Shown one piece after another: positions 1-12,040 of a DNA stretch of 64,000 nt (position 1 is the stretch's first letter; each line of letters starts with the position of its first letter). Both the position numbers and the translations under genes were made by a program. Origin of the DNA: Alligator mississippiensis (taxonomy: Eukaryota > Chordata > Crocodylia > Alligatoridae); NCBI RefSeq assembly GCF_030867095.1, contig NC_081824.1, forward strand, positions 115,390,162-115,454,161. The letters run 5' to 3'. The notes under the pieces were generated by a model that saw nothing but the letters and a program-made list of their open reading frames with translations, was not told where the DNA came from and did no database searches.

Positions 1-2420
1 ATTTGCAGAAAACAGAAACAAAAGAGGAACAAACAATGAATAATTCAAATAGATATTCACAAAAATGTTTTCCTGGTATTGGTTCAGCTCTGCTGTTTAT
101 CTGAGGATGCAAATTACTTTCCAGTGATTTATACTTCCATTTTCTTTGTATGTGTTACTGTTTTATAAGAGCATTTTAAGAGTAAGTTCAACTAGTTTTC
201 ACATTCTTGCAAGGTACAAATTTGCTTTTAATTTGTAAGAAAATAACATTACTGTGAAAAATAGTGAATTTTAACCTATGTGACTCTTTTTAAATCTTGG
301 GTGGAGGATTTGGCTAATTATAATTATGGTGTAATCTGATTTTTAAAGTAAGTGCCACTAAAAAGACAAATGGTGACACTGGGATTTAGGAGGCACTAAT
401 GAAACCCATATGACCTGGAGTACTTTGGTCTGTGCAGACTTAAATTGCCTAATTATTTGTTCTGATCATATACAATTCAATTAAAGCTAATTTTGATTTT
501 AAGCCTGATGGCTATTAAATAGAAGCTAAATACATATTAAAATTATGACTTGGAAGATAACTGGTTTTACACAAGCAAATACTCTAAATATATCAAAGAG
601 TTGAAGTTAAGGCATAGATGTGGTAAGCCTAACCACTTGAGAAAGAATTGTGTACTGTAATAGAAGAGTCCAAGATAAAAATTCAGAAACCTGGAGTTCT
701 TTCCTGAAGTATCTGAATGTATGTATTAGAGTTTGGGATCCTGCTGGCTTCTTTCCTCTTTGCTTTCCTCTCTCCTGAAGTCTACATCTTTCCTCTTCCT
801 TCCTTTAATTAAAAATATTCTCTCATACCTTGTTTCTAGCTTTTTTCCCCACATACTTCTTTCCTTAGTTTAATATTTCTTTTTTTTATTATTTCTTTAC
901 CCAATATAGGAAGGAGACAGTATTAAAACTGAAGCAAGTCTGATTTTCATAAACTGATCTTGATCTATAAGATTTTTAAAAATAAATAATTTACCTTTTT
1001 TAAGTGTATACATTGAAATAATTGCAACTGTTTTAGTATCAGTAAAGTTATTATAAATTACTAACATTTTAAAAGTGGTATATAAAAGGGTCAGATGTGT
1101 CTAACTTTTTTATATACATTAAAACTTTTTTAAAATGTAATCAAACTTTTTAAAAAGTGAATCAGAAAACATAATTTTGGTCACGTGCATTTGTTTTCTT
1201 CCTTTTATAAAAAGTTAATAAACTCAGTATTATACTTTGCAAAGTACTAAAATTTGACCTACCATGAAAATGATACCATAGTGAAAATTTTTATTTTAAT
1301 GTGTCCTTTTAAAAGAAAATAAAAGAGCAAATCCTTTAAAAATAGTTAACAGAAATTAGGCACGTGAGGTCCACCACTAACAAACCAAAGCACATGAGAC
1401 AACCTCACAATACGTTAACTAAAGGTTGCAGATCTTAGAAGATTTTAAGACGCAAGACCATTTTCCTTACATGAATACACAAAGGCATTTTGGCTTAAAC
1501 AGATCTATGAAAACATGGAACAGATTTTTGGTTTAGCTTTTTTATTTGCTTCTTTCCTACCTTTCTCTCTACCCATAGAAAGGACATCTGCTCTTGCTTT
1601 TTGTTTGCTGTCTGCTTGTTCTAGGAGCATTTTTACAGTCCAAGTCTCCCTCACCCAACAGCCATACCTTTTCTCGGCCATCATGACAGCTATCAGAGAG
1701 CAAATTTTTAAGTGAGCAGGTCCCTACCACACAACCAAAGAGGCCTATAAAATCCCATTAGATTACTGCTTGACAACCTAGCTTCTTAATTAATAAAATC
1801 CTTAGCCATTATAGCTTGGAAACAGTTGCCAGCATTAATAATCTTTTGAACCATTTATTTTGTCAGCCACTTCAGAACCGGAGTATGACTCTGACACTGG
1901 TATTTGCTTAAAAAGTAGGATTTATAGGGATATTGAATTCATTTGAAGTAGGTTTACTTGTTTAATTAAGCATTATGGTCAGATTACCTGCAGTGCAAGA
2001 TTATCTAAGAGCAGAACAAAAACATATATGTAGTTCCCTTTCTGCAAGCTTCTAAAAAGGTAACAAAATAAATAAATACGAGGAGCTCACAATAGCTTGA
2101 AAGATTTCTTTGAAACGGCTCATTGTGTACAAAGAGTGACATGATGTACATTTACCAAGCTACCTCTGATTACTCTCCTGAACAAACAGCTTTAATCCAA
2201 CAGTCTAATCAATTAATAGCTATTTGCAAAATAAAGCTACTAGAAACCTATTTAATGTAAACAACTACCACTACTATGGAAGGTAAAGCATGCACTATCA
2301 AGAAGCAATATTTCCTGACTCCCCCCCCCCCCCAACAGAAATGACATGGTATTTCTTTAAAATCATGATTTTTCTAATGCTGAGGGTATAACATTGGGTT
2401 GAATATTAGTGATATATCAG
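1..2420. other. AT-rich non-coding stretch, no gene seen
   Basis: No recognisable exon, repeat family or long reading frame. The stretch is AT-rich with short homopolymer runs, including 13 C in a row at about 2,321-2,333. Confidence 0.6.
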
Positions 2421-3025
2421 AGAATCATAGAAAATTAGGGTTGGACGGGGTTTCAGGAGGTCATCTAGTCCAACTGTCTGCTCACAGCAGAACCATCTCC
2501 AACTATACCATCCCAGCCAAGGCTTTGTCTAGCCAGGTCTTAAAAACCTCCATGGGTGGAGATTCCACAACCTCTCTGAATAACCTGTCCTAGTGCTTTA
2601 CTAGCCTCCCCATGAGAAAGTTTTTCCTAATATCGAACCTAAATTCCCTTTGCTGCAACTTGAGACTGTTGCTCCTTGTTCTGTCATCTGCCACCACTGA
2701 GAACAGTCTAGCTCCATCCTCTTTGGAACCCCCCTTCAGGTAAATGAAGGATGTGATTAAATCCCCCCCCTTAGTTTTCTCCAGACAAAATAAGCCCAGT
2801 TCCTGCAGCCTCTCCTCAGAAGTCATGTGCCTCAGTCCTCTAACAATTTTTGTTGTCCTCCACTGGACTCTCTCCAGTTGTCCATATCCTTTCTGTAATG
2901 GGAGGCCCAAAACTGGACACACTACTCCAGATGTTACCTCACCAGTGCTGAATAGAGGAGAGAATCACTTCCCTCAATCCGCTGGCAATGCTCCTACTAA
3001 TGTAGCCATGTGGTAGCCATTACGA
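2421..3025 (-). mobile_element. CR1 LINE fragment (3' end)
   Basis: Read on the minus strand this is the last part of a CR1 reverse transcriptase and its 3' UTR. The frame at 2,590-2,922 reads QRTTKIVRGLRHMTSEERLQELGLF-like text (here RVQWRTTKIVRGLRHMTSEE), which is the conserved C-terminal CR1 block. The plus-strand start, AGAATCATAGAAAATTAGGG, is the reverse complement of the usual CR1 3' tail. The copy is 5'-truncated and old. Confidence 0.9.
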
Positions 3026-4310
3026 GCATAATCTGATTTTGCCAAATGCAATGTAATGCATTAAGTCCTTTGGATAAAGGGAACTAATTGTATTTTATTA
3101 TTCAATTACTTGAATAAAGTACTATTTGTAGCAGAACACCCACCATGAATATGGATCCACTGAGGCACTATTTTATGTTTATGCGCATAGTCAACTACAT
3201 GAATACTGAATATCTTTTTCATACTTGTAAAGCTAAATCCAAAGAGGTTTAGGGATTGAAATGCATCATATTAAAATGCCTGTTTTTTCAGTACCCTTCT
3301 GACCAGTGAAGAGCACAATCCCAAATACTCTTCCAAGTATGCAAGGCGAGTTAGGCCTGTAAGGCTGAGATTCATAGAAGAAAACAAATTGAGGAGGGAC
3401 CACCTAATCTGACCAGTAGGAAATATAAAGAAGAGAGGCAGGTTTCCATCCACCTGGGATTCACAGTACCATCTCCTAGATTTAAGCATTTAAATACTTC
3501 TGTGGACTTCCCACTTGGTATCTTACCATCTTGATTCACATATTTTACAAAAAAGTTACATTTTGCAGATAATAAGTCATAGCCATGAGACAGTTCTTCA
3601 GGTAGATACACACACATCCTAGTTGCCTCTTTATACCTCTGCCACCTCCCACTTGGCATATAATACTGAAAGGAAAAGATATGAAGATCCCTTCATGAAT
3701 CATCTGCTTCAGTGGCAGCAGTCAGCTAGATATTGTACCACCTCTGCTGCTCACCATTCTGCTGGGTCCCAACATAATCTAAGGCAAGGAGGATGGATTT
3801 AGGATGATGGAAAGCTGGTCTTAATTGGTCCTCTAAGGCAGCTGCCTAAGTAACAGCAATCAATTATAAGGAGTACTGCCAGTAGTTACACTCTTATTCT
3901 CTTATTCACTGAAGGTTTTTGAATCTGAACATTACCTCCAGATACTGGCTTGCAACACAACAATATATTGTTCCTCTTCTAGGAGTGATTTCTCTGAAAG
4001 CAGACTTTTATTAGTATTTTTACTGTCTTAACACCTACTGTATGGACCTCCTCATGAGTTTAGGAATGTGAGGAAGAGTCTTGACAAAGATGGTGTAGTG
4101 GGCAAAGTTCAAGTAAAGAGGTCAAAGTCTCATGAGATGTATAATGTATAAAGTACACTGTGGATGTATAATTTACCAGATGGTTATCACTATGGTGTAT
4201 ATTTCTGTCTTCCTACTTGGTGTATTTATCACTGATGTTTACTGGAAGATGAGACATTTCAGAGCCATTCACTATCTATCCTCTTTGCAGACTTGTGGAG
4301 ATGGGGTGAG
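3026..4310. other. Non-coding stretch, possible decayed CR1 tail
   Basis: No gene seen. At about 3,371-3,420 the text ATTCATAGAAGAAAACAAAT followed by GGAGGGACCACCTAATCTGACC resembles a decayed minus-strand CR1 3' end, but nothing around it supports this further. The short frames at 3,271-3,659 have no known similarity. Confidence 0.4.
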
Positions 4311-5935
4311 ACTAGTCCTAGATGACAGGAAAAGGGCAAATGTAGTGCCCATCTTTAAAAAAGAAAAGAGATCTGGGGAATTACAGGCCTGTCAACCTGA
4401 CATCAGTATCTACAAAATTCATGAAGCAGGTCCTCAAGAAATCTATTGTGAAGCACCTAGGTGAGAACAAGGTGATCAGGAAGAGCCAGCATTGATTCAC
4501 TAAGAGCAAATCATGCCTGACCAACCTGATTTCCTTCTCTGATAAGATGATTATCCTCTGCAGATGAGAGTAGAGCAATGGATTTGATATACCTTGACTT
4601 TACCAAGGTTTTTGACAATGTCTTCTATGACAGTCTCAAGTAGTCATCAATGGCTCAATGTCTTGTTGGGAGGAGTTTCAAGTGGGGTTTACCAGTGTTC
4701 CAATTAGGGTCAAGGATTGTTTAATATCTTCATTAATGATTTAGATGATGGCATTTAGTGCACTCTTAGCAAATTTGTGGCTAACACCAAGTTGAGTGTG
4801 TGGCGGGCCAGTAGGGGGCGAACCTGCGTTGAGTCACCCACCTCCCTGCACCCAACCACCTTCCAAGCTCCGAGTGCCTCCCTTGGGGTGCCTCACGTCC
4901 GGCTGACCCCTTCCCTGGAGCACATCCGCTAGCCTGGGGTTCCCGCTGCCACCATCCAAGGCTCTGGACTTAATTCTGGCTCTGCACCTCTGCACACCTT
5001 GGAGAACATAGGCCTGATCGTCCAATGGGTCCTAGACCCAATACAAGCACTTGGGGCACTTCCCCAAGTCAGGGGCTTATTAGGAAAGTCTCCCTTAGTC
5101 TGCAGACCTAAAGGCCCTCCTAGGCATAATTTAGACCCACCCCTCAATAAGTCTCCCACACCGGTCACAAAGGAGAACTTTATTGATTACAGGGGGTAGG
5201 GTGGAAACAGGGTAAAAGGTAGAACAATATCATAGAAATATTAGAGGAATATCAAAGGGATCCCATAGAGCAAACTACAGTGGCTGAGGTAGCCGTTTAA
5301 AAACGCATCTGAATTACTGTAAGCTAAATATCTAATCGGATCTCGAGTAACTTACTCACACGCATCATCCAGAGGTGGCTGGAGTTTTCCTCTGGAGGCA
5401 GGTCACTCTTGGAGCATGCGGTGATGAGGAGAGAGCCAGTTTCAGATTCACCTGGATGACCGCATAGCTAATGGCTGCCCTTCTTTCTGGCTCGGGCCCT
5501 TAAATAACCTCTCTGACCTCAGCAGCCTGGTCCAATTGAGGCTGCCAATACTGGCCACAAGCCAACCAATCTACCAAGCATCCTTGGCTACCTGGACCCG
5601 TGCGCAGGGCCAGGCCTTTCCCCCCCCTCTGCCCAGGTGACCAGAGCATTCAGGCACCAGGCTTTTGTCATGTAGACAAGGTGGGAGATCCCCGCCCTGA
5701 GGGATTCAACACCAGCCTCTCAGGCTGGCAGAGACAGGTCTCTGGAGAGGGGCACCGACGGTGGCATTTCTGCCACAGGGTGGAGTTGCCGATACTCTGG
5801 AGGATAGGGCTATGATCCAGAATGACCTGGATAGACAAAAGAAATGGTCTGCCTTGAGTAGGGGGCTGGACTAAATTACCTCATGAGGTCCATTCCACCC
5901 CTACTTTCCTATGATTCTTATAATTCCTATTCTTC
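4311..5935 (+). mobile_element. CR1 LINE fragment split by a solo LTR
   Basis: Two CR1 pieces, 4,311-4,798 and 5,778-5,935, belong to one insertion. The left piece encodes the reverse transcriptase fingers region ([17 protein letters not shown] at about 4,340-4,380, then FTKVFDNVFYDSLK-like and NIFINDLDDGI-like text in more than one frame). The right piece resumes at the usual CR1 text GGTGGAGTTGCCGATACTCT and ends in the tail CTATGATTCTTATAATTCC. The copy is 5'-truncated, with frames broken by small indels. The break between pieces is explained by the LTR at 4,799-5,777. Confidence 0.88.
4799..5777 (-). mobile_element. Solo LTR inserted in a CR1
   Basis: A 979-bp block interrupts the CR1. 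It begins TGTGGCGGG and ends TTTCTGCCACA, giving the TG...CA ends and short inverted termini of an LTR. The flanks read GAGTG on the left and GGGTG on the right, consistent with a 5-bp target duplication with one difference. On the minus strand it has a TATTTAAG box near 5,500 and an AATAAA signal near 5,180, in the order U3-R-U5, so I place it on the minus strand. No internal retroviral sequence remains. It is a fossil left by LTR-LTR recombination; the family is not assigned. Confidence 0.75.
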
Positions 5936-6379
5936 CTTAAAAGAGCCATTGGAAACCAGCCATTAACCAACCAACACGTGGGAGCTATCTTTATCAGTTT
6001 ATGTAAGACAATCAGAGGGATTCACTTGTCTGTTTGCACAGTCAAGGAATAGCAAACAACAAAGGAAGATTGGTATTATATAAAAGGCATTTACCAAACT
6101 ACCAGTAACGTCCTGTTTCAGCAATGGGGTTGAGAGAATAGGAGTCTGTAGTGCTTTGTAAAATGCTTTCCCATTCCACTTCTAAGCAGTATCTTCCATC
6201 AATGACCAAGATATTCCAACTTTCAGTTTTTCAGAATGTATATGCTATTATCCTAAACCCATCAAGGTAATTTTGTATAGATGATCTAAATAGTTTAAAG
6301 TTTAATACATTATGCTTTCATGATCAAGGTACTGTACTTATGGTCAAGGTACTAATTTAAAGAATCATTCTTCATACAT
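5936..6379. other. Non-coding stretch, nothing recognised
   Basis: No exon or repeat family recognised between the CR1 tail and the following MITE. Confidence 0.5.
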
Positions 6380-6635
6380 AGTGGGTGTGTCTACATGAAA
6401 TGCTACATTGCCATAGCAACGACCTACAGAGATGTAGCTCATTGCTGTGGTGACAGTGTCCGTGGGCACTAATTGTGATGCCACTGAAACTTTATTGTAG
6501 CAACAAGCTACATCACCATAGCTCGTTGCTATAGTGATGTAAGGTCGGAAACAACCCATGTACCACTGGGACTGCACTTGCTTCAGCAACACAGTGCCAA
6601 CTGCACAGTTAAGGGCATGTGTAGATGTGCCCACT
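6380..6635. mobile_element. Short inverted-repeat element (MITE)
   Basis: The ends are inverted copies: GTGGGTGTGTCTACATGAA at the left and, on the opposite strand at the right, AGTGGGCACATCTACACATG. Inside, TACATTGCCATAGCAACGA (about 6,404) pairs with TCGTTGCTATAGTGATGTA (about 6,522). No reading frame of note. This is a non-autonomous DNA transposon; a hAT origin is possible, but I cannot find a clear 8-bp target duplication. Confidence 0.65.
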
Positions 6636-8165
6636 GGGTGTCTTATGAATTAGGACAGATAACCAATGGCAGGCTGTGCCCTCAAATTACCACCTCAGCC
6701 ACAACAGTACACTGCAAGCTGTTTAGAATTAGCTACACAAGAGTAGTTTGATTTCTCCTTGTTAAACATCAATTCTAAGAATCTGAAATTTGGACTGTCC
6801 TGGTAAAGGAGGGAACATACCAGTCAATGTAATGCCCAATGTATATGGGTACCCACACTGGAAGTACTAAATTTAATGTGCATTAGGAAAAGTGTATTAA
6901 TGTACATGTAGATGTACCCATTGAGTGGTATGTAACATGAGAATTGACTGTTTCCTCATGGGCACCCATGGAAGGAAGGGGGTTGGGCAGGATATTGTAA
7001 CAGCCCAGCAATCTTCATGGATTTGAATTAAATTGAATCCTGGAGTAGCTGGCAGCTGGTGCAAATTAGAGTAATTGTGAGGTTGCCTTAAACTTCATCA
7101 GAAACTGGAGCTTTTCAGGAACTTCATCAAGAACAAAAAAAGTGAAAAATAAGTAATGGTAAAAAGCCAAATTTGCTTGTTCCTCTCCCTGAACATTGAA
7201 TGCAGCATTATTTTTCTCCACTGTGTCAAACGAAGTGCATTTCTCCCAAATGCTTAGTTTTTTATTAACATTTCCAATTAGTTTGATATTTTTGGCAACC
7301 CTGGCTGGTATCATTTGTCTGCCAGCTTCAGAATGTAAACAGAATTTCAGCTTGAGAAAGGATCCAAGAATATAGCAGACTTTCCCAAGGAATTCCTGGG
7401 CTCCACATGGGAATGCTTTCTATTGCTCTACTGTGTTTCCTGTTTCTCTGCTACAAAAATATCAGAGTGGCATTAGGCTCAAGTGGGATTTTATTTGCTC
7501 TAAGGGAAATAAAGAAAAGAGAATATATTTTCATGATGTTTTTAATCATTCAGATTCATATTGATATTCTTACTACTAACATTTAAAGAGCAAGTGTGAA
7601 GATGAATACTTAAGCTTACAAACAATACCTGCTCAAAAGTTGGTGGAGACAATTATCTTAAATTTTGGAAATCATGCATCATAGCACTATAATCTTGAAA
7701 TAAAAGTGTATTGGTTTGGTCATAGTAATTTCTTTCTTCACTGTTAAATTTATATTTGTTGAGTCATTATTAAATCCTCAGAGTTTTGAAAAGGAAATGC
7801 ATCAGCAACAAAAAAGTTAAAAAAAGACACTAATGTCTGGAGTATGCTGGATCACATAAAACACCTGGAATTCACGCCTGTGGAAAAAAGATAATCTTAA
7901 TGGAAAACAGCACATCAAGAAATGGAAAACCTTTGGCCTAATTTCAAACTCACTGAAATACTGTACTCAATATCATAGCTTGAAACCAAATGTAGGTATA
8001 TGAAAATAAAACAAGGCAGGGAAACAAGAAAAGTTAAAATGCAAAAAGAAAACTAATCCTTGTTGAAAATCCACTGACTTCATACTACATTAGTACAATA
8101 TGTTCTGTGTAGGGTACTGTTTGTACAAGTCCACCTGGGTTGGGGAAAAGGCACTTTTATCCATT
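6636..8165. other. Non-coding stretch with one possible tiny MITE
   Basis: No gene recognised. At about 6,835-6,930, ATGGGTACCCACACTGG on the left and ACATGTAGATGTACCCATT on the right form weak inverted ends of a roughly 95-bp element. Confidence 0.4.
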
Positions 8166-8490
8166 ATACCAGTAGTTCCCAGATGTTCCAGACTCAAGGT
8201 ATACCTTTTTGATTCAAGGCAGCCCTCAGGAAATGTCAACTCCTAGCTTTCGTTCATTTTGACTACTGAAAAAGAGTAATTCTTCTGTTGCCAAGAACCC
8301 AGAAAGACTACAGGTCAGAATATTTTTGATGCTGTTGATTCCTAATTGAAATCTGGATGTGTCTTGTGAATCATATACAGGTGATGGCACACACAACTGT
8401 GCTAATACTGCACAGCACCCCAAAGCACCCTTAAAAGGATTTCTCAGAACCCTGGGGTGCCACTATACCCTGGTTGATAATCATTGCCAT
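8166..8490. mobile_element. Probable hAT-Charlie-like MITE
   Basis: The left end ACCAGTAGTTCCCAGATG and the right end, read in reverse as GCAATGATTATCAACCAGGG, resemble the vertebrate Charlie-type terminus CAGTGGTTCTCAACC. The interior includes AGAACCCTGGGGTGCCAC, common in such elements. Target duplication not resolved. Confidence 0.5.
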
Positions 8491-9436
8491 ATACAAAGCA
8501 CACACTTCCTTTTAGCTAGAATTCAGTCTTAGAATTTAATCCCTCCTAGAAGAAAAAAAAACACATTTCAAATAGCAAGAAACAGGAAACAAAACAACAA
8601 CTGAACTTTATAAACTTTGAAAAGGTCTCCAAGTAAGCTGGGAGGTTTGCAAAACTTAAACATCCATGAAGTTTACCCACCCTTATCTACAATGCTCAGA
8701 AGGAAAAGGAACTGTACTAAAAGAATACTCCTTGGACATATTCATATGATTTAATATTAGGAAATATTACTGTTAAAGTGCCTTAGATTCAGATCTAGAC
8801 AGTATTACTCAAAAGAATGGTTTAGCTGTAAGGGTAAAATAAGAAGACATGCCAAAAACTGAACTAACCTGTATTGGTGCAAAGCTGAAACAATTCCATT
8901 GTGGTTCATTTGCAATTATTCCAGATTTAAGCCAGGATAACAGAAGAATGAAGGAAGTGACTGACACCTATTTTTCCCACAGCATATACTGTATTCTGTA
9001 GTGTAAACAGTGCTCTTTCTGCAAGCAGGAAGAGTCAAACATAGCTAAGTGCATACCAAAGTGGTATTTTGTACTGTTTTTTCCTGAAAGCATTGTATGT
9101 AGCAATGTGATAGCACATCTTCAAAATATAGAAAAGTCAAGCCTTTCTCAAAGTACAATGAAATAAGAGTTTTAAACATAAAAGGAGCACACACAAAAAA
9201 TCACCCACCCCCACTCCAGCAAAAAGGCAACACCAACTGAATGATGTCAGAATATAGAGTTTAATCTCCTTATCTTCCCTGGGGTAAAGTTCCTAAAAAA
9301 TCAGTAGCTCTTGTATGGGGTGTAAGAGTGCATTTTGTTAGCTTCACTCATCAATAAAGGGCCCCTCCCACCAAAACTGATGCTAGAATTCCTAGTGATT
9401 CAGTAAGAGTAGGAGCAGTCTTCATGACTTTTAATA
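8491..9436. other. Non-coding stretch, nothing recognised
   Basis: AT-rich, no supported exon, repeat family or RNA gene. Confidence 0.5.
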
Positions 9437-9439
9437 GGG

Positions 9440-9650
9440 GTGTACGTGGTAGCCGTGTTGGTCTGAGACAAGAAGACATACAAAAAACTAGAACTCTTGG
9501 TTCCAAAATGATACCTTTTATTAGACTAACTGGGAAATCAAAATAAAATTTTCTTGCAATGAAGAAAAAGGATAATTTTTTTGTGATTTTCCAGTTGATC
9601 TAATAAAAGGTATCATTTTGGAACCAAGAGTTCTAATTTTTTGTATGACT
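9440..9650. mobile_element. Foldback element with 59-bp near-perfect arms
   Basis: Arms at 9,477-9,535 and 9,589-9,647 are inverted copies with about three differences, separated by a 53-bp AT-rich loop. The arm core is ACTCTTGGTTCCAAAATGAT then ACCTTTTATTAGA. Just before the left arm is TAGCCGTGTTGGTCTGAGAC, a motif seen in decayed form (GTCGTAGCCAGATATATG) beside the similar foldback at 63,640-63,800. It would fold into a long hairpin if transcribed. Confidence 0.8.
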
Positions 9651-11584
9651 TTCAATACATATTGGTAAATTATCTAAATTACAGTGGTGAGATTGATAGT
9701 GAGCAATTATTTTCACACACTTGTCCCATTTACAATCTGCCATTTGCACATTTATGTGTACAAAACAGACTTGTGTATCCAATAAAATATTGAAACTCGG
9801 ATTGCTGATAACTTTCACTGAGGTGAATGGGTGTTTAGGGATTGTTGGATTGAAAGCAGTTAGCAGATGTTCATTGGTGTCCCTTGCTTTGGAATATCCT
9901 TCATATACAAAGATAAAACCTGGGAAAACAGTAAGAAATAAGAATATATAATCTATGGCAAAGGTTTTAGAAATGATGGCCTCCTGCAAACAGAGTTTTG
10001 CTCATTCCCTATGTTGTTCTGTTCGTTGCTATAATTGAATGGCATTATGAAGATCTTTTTGCCGCCTACAGTACTTCATTATGTAAAATCCAGCAGAATT
10101 AGTGACACAACTTTTTAAGTATTTAATGAAGAACATACTGCTTTAAAGTTCTTTTCTAAGTAACGTGTATGACTCGGAAGCTTACCGTACTCTCTCAGTA
10201 GTCAGTTCCTCATAAAAGTCAAAGCAGCCTGTGGTTACGATGCTTTAGCGATCTATTCCATGTGTATCCCACTATTTCAGCTGTTACACACTTGAGTCTG
10301 ACTTTCGCTTACAGCCTGTTGGAAAAATCTTACATTAGGGTGACGTAAACACTTAATATTCAGAGAAGATAAGCAGGTAATAAATCATTCCTGAGCCGGG
10401 CAAACAACTCAGGGAAAGATAAATGCCTTTGTGTTAAATCAGAGCCAGGCTCATGGCAATATCCATGCTAGGGAAACACAAATGTTTATTATGAGCAAAT
10501 CAGGGGCAGGGCTAGTAACACCACTTCTTATAAAGGTAACCTGACACATCCTATTACTGATCCTGTTTCCGTTACTTATCATTTTGCTGGAACTTAACTG
10601 TTTGGGCTGAAATTGTTGATGCTTCAGGATAAGTATTTTTGAACAATTTCATCCCAAATGATTTGGCTATTTTTGAGAGCCAGGGTGGTAAAAACATCTT
10701 GTTTTTTGAAAATTCTGGTGATGTTTCAGTGCTCTTACACATCTGAAGCTTGTGATAGGGACCTGAAATTAGGAAGAGGTGGTGGCCTTTGTGCCCTGGA
10801 TGTGCCTTTTGTAATCCCCATTGAAAATCTGCCTGAATTTGACCAAGTTATTCTTGGTCTTTGAAAGATTCTATTCACACATACTCACTAAATATACTGC
10901 AATGCTCTCTGTTCCCTCTGAGCATGATCCATCCTCTCCAAGCTCTTAGTGCTGACCTCACTGTGCGTGAACCATCCCCATAAGTAAATGACCATGTGCC
11001 AGTTCAGGCCATGGGATCTCAGGGAGACTTTCCCTGTAATGGCTGCTTTGATCTGCTTTGGGTTAGGGCTGAGGTCAGACAACTAGAACTGATCAATCTG
11101 TCTTTACTGTGCTCTTCCTGATGGCCCTGCTGTCTCAAAGGCAGGCTAAAGGAAACAGCCATCTGATCTGAATGCAGCAGGAACAAAATCTGATTCAAAG
11201 TGATAAGAAAGAATTAGATTGGAAGTCTGGCAATACTATGGAGAAATAAGAAGAAACAAGTGTAACTGAGAGTTAGGGGGAGGAAAAGTAGGACTGGATG
11301 GATGAACAGGGATATAGGGAGCGGTAGCCAGGGAGGTTATCAGAGATGGTAGAAGAAGAAAGATCTGAAAAGGAGCTGAGGTGTGGAAGAGACCTGGAAA
11401 TGTGTAGACTCAGAGACTGATTCAGGAAGGGAGACAAGAACTAGGTGGATGGACCTCCTTTGAAAATACATCAGGGTTGTATAGTAAAAGAGTGCATTAT
11501 ATTCTACCCAGTTTGTTGCTGAGATGGTTGTCTTTTAAAGAGAAAACTGTGGGATACAATCCTATGTTCCCCCAAGAACTAGGG
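9651..11584. other. Non-coding stretch, no gene supported
   Basis: The 118-codon minus-strand frame at 9,633-9,989 overlaps the foldback arm and has no recognisable domain. Nothing else is supported. Confidence 0.5.
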
Positions 11585-12040
11585 CTACAAAATGTGCCCT
11601 ATACTTACTGCTTCCATAAAGAAGGAGGATCCAGGGAATTACAGACCAGTCAGCCTTACTGCCGTCCCTGGAAAATTCATAAAGCAGGCCTGAAGAAATA
11701 CATTTTTAAGCACTTAGAGGAGAGGAAGGTGATTAGGAACAGTCATCATGGATTTACCAAGGGTAAGACATGCCTCACCAACCTGATAGCCTTCTATGAC
11801 AAGATGACTGATTCTGTGGATATGAGGGGGAGCAGCGGATGTGGTATACCTTGACTTCAGTAAAGCTTTTGATATGTTCTCCCACAAAATTTTCATAAGC
11901 AAGCTAAGCAAGTACAGGATGATGAATGGATTGTAAAGTGGATAGAAAACTGGCTGAATCGTCAGGCTCAAATGGTAGTAATCCATGGTTTAATGCCTAG
12001 TTGGCAATCAGTATAAAGTGGAGGGTAGGGATAGGATTCA

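Noticed and set aside
9633-9989. 118-codon minus-strand frame
   Set aside because: It starts in unique AT-rich DNA and runs into a foldback arm; no domain or neighbouring exon supports it.
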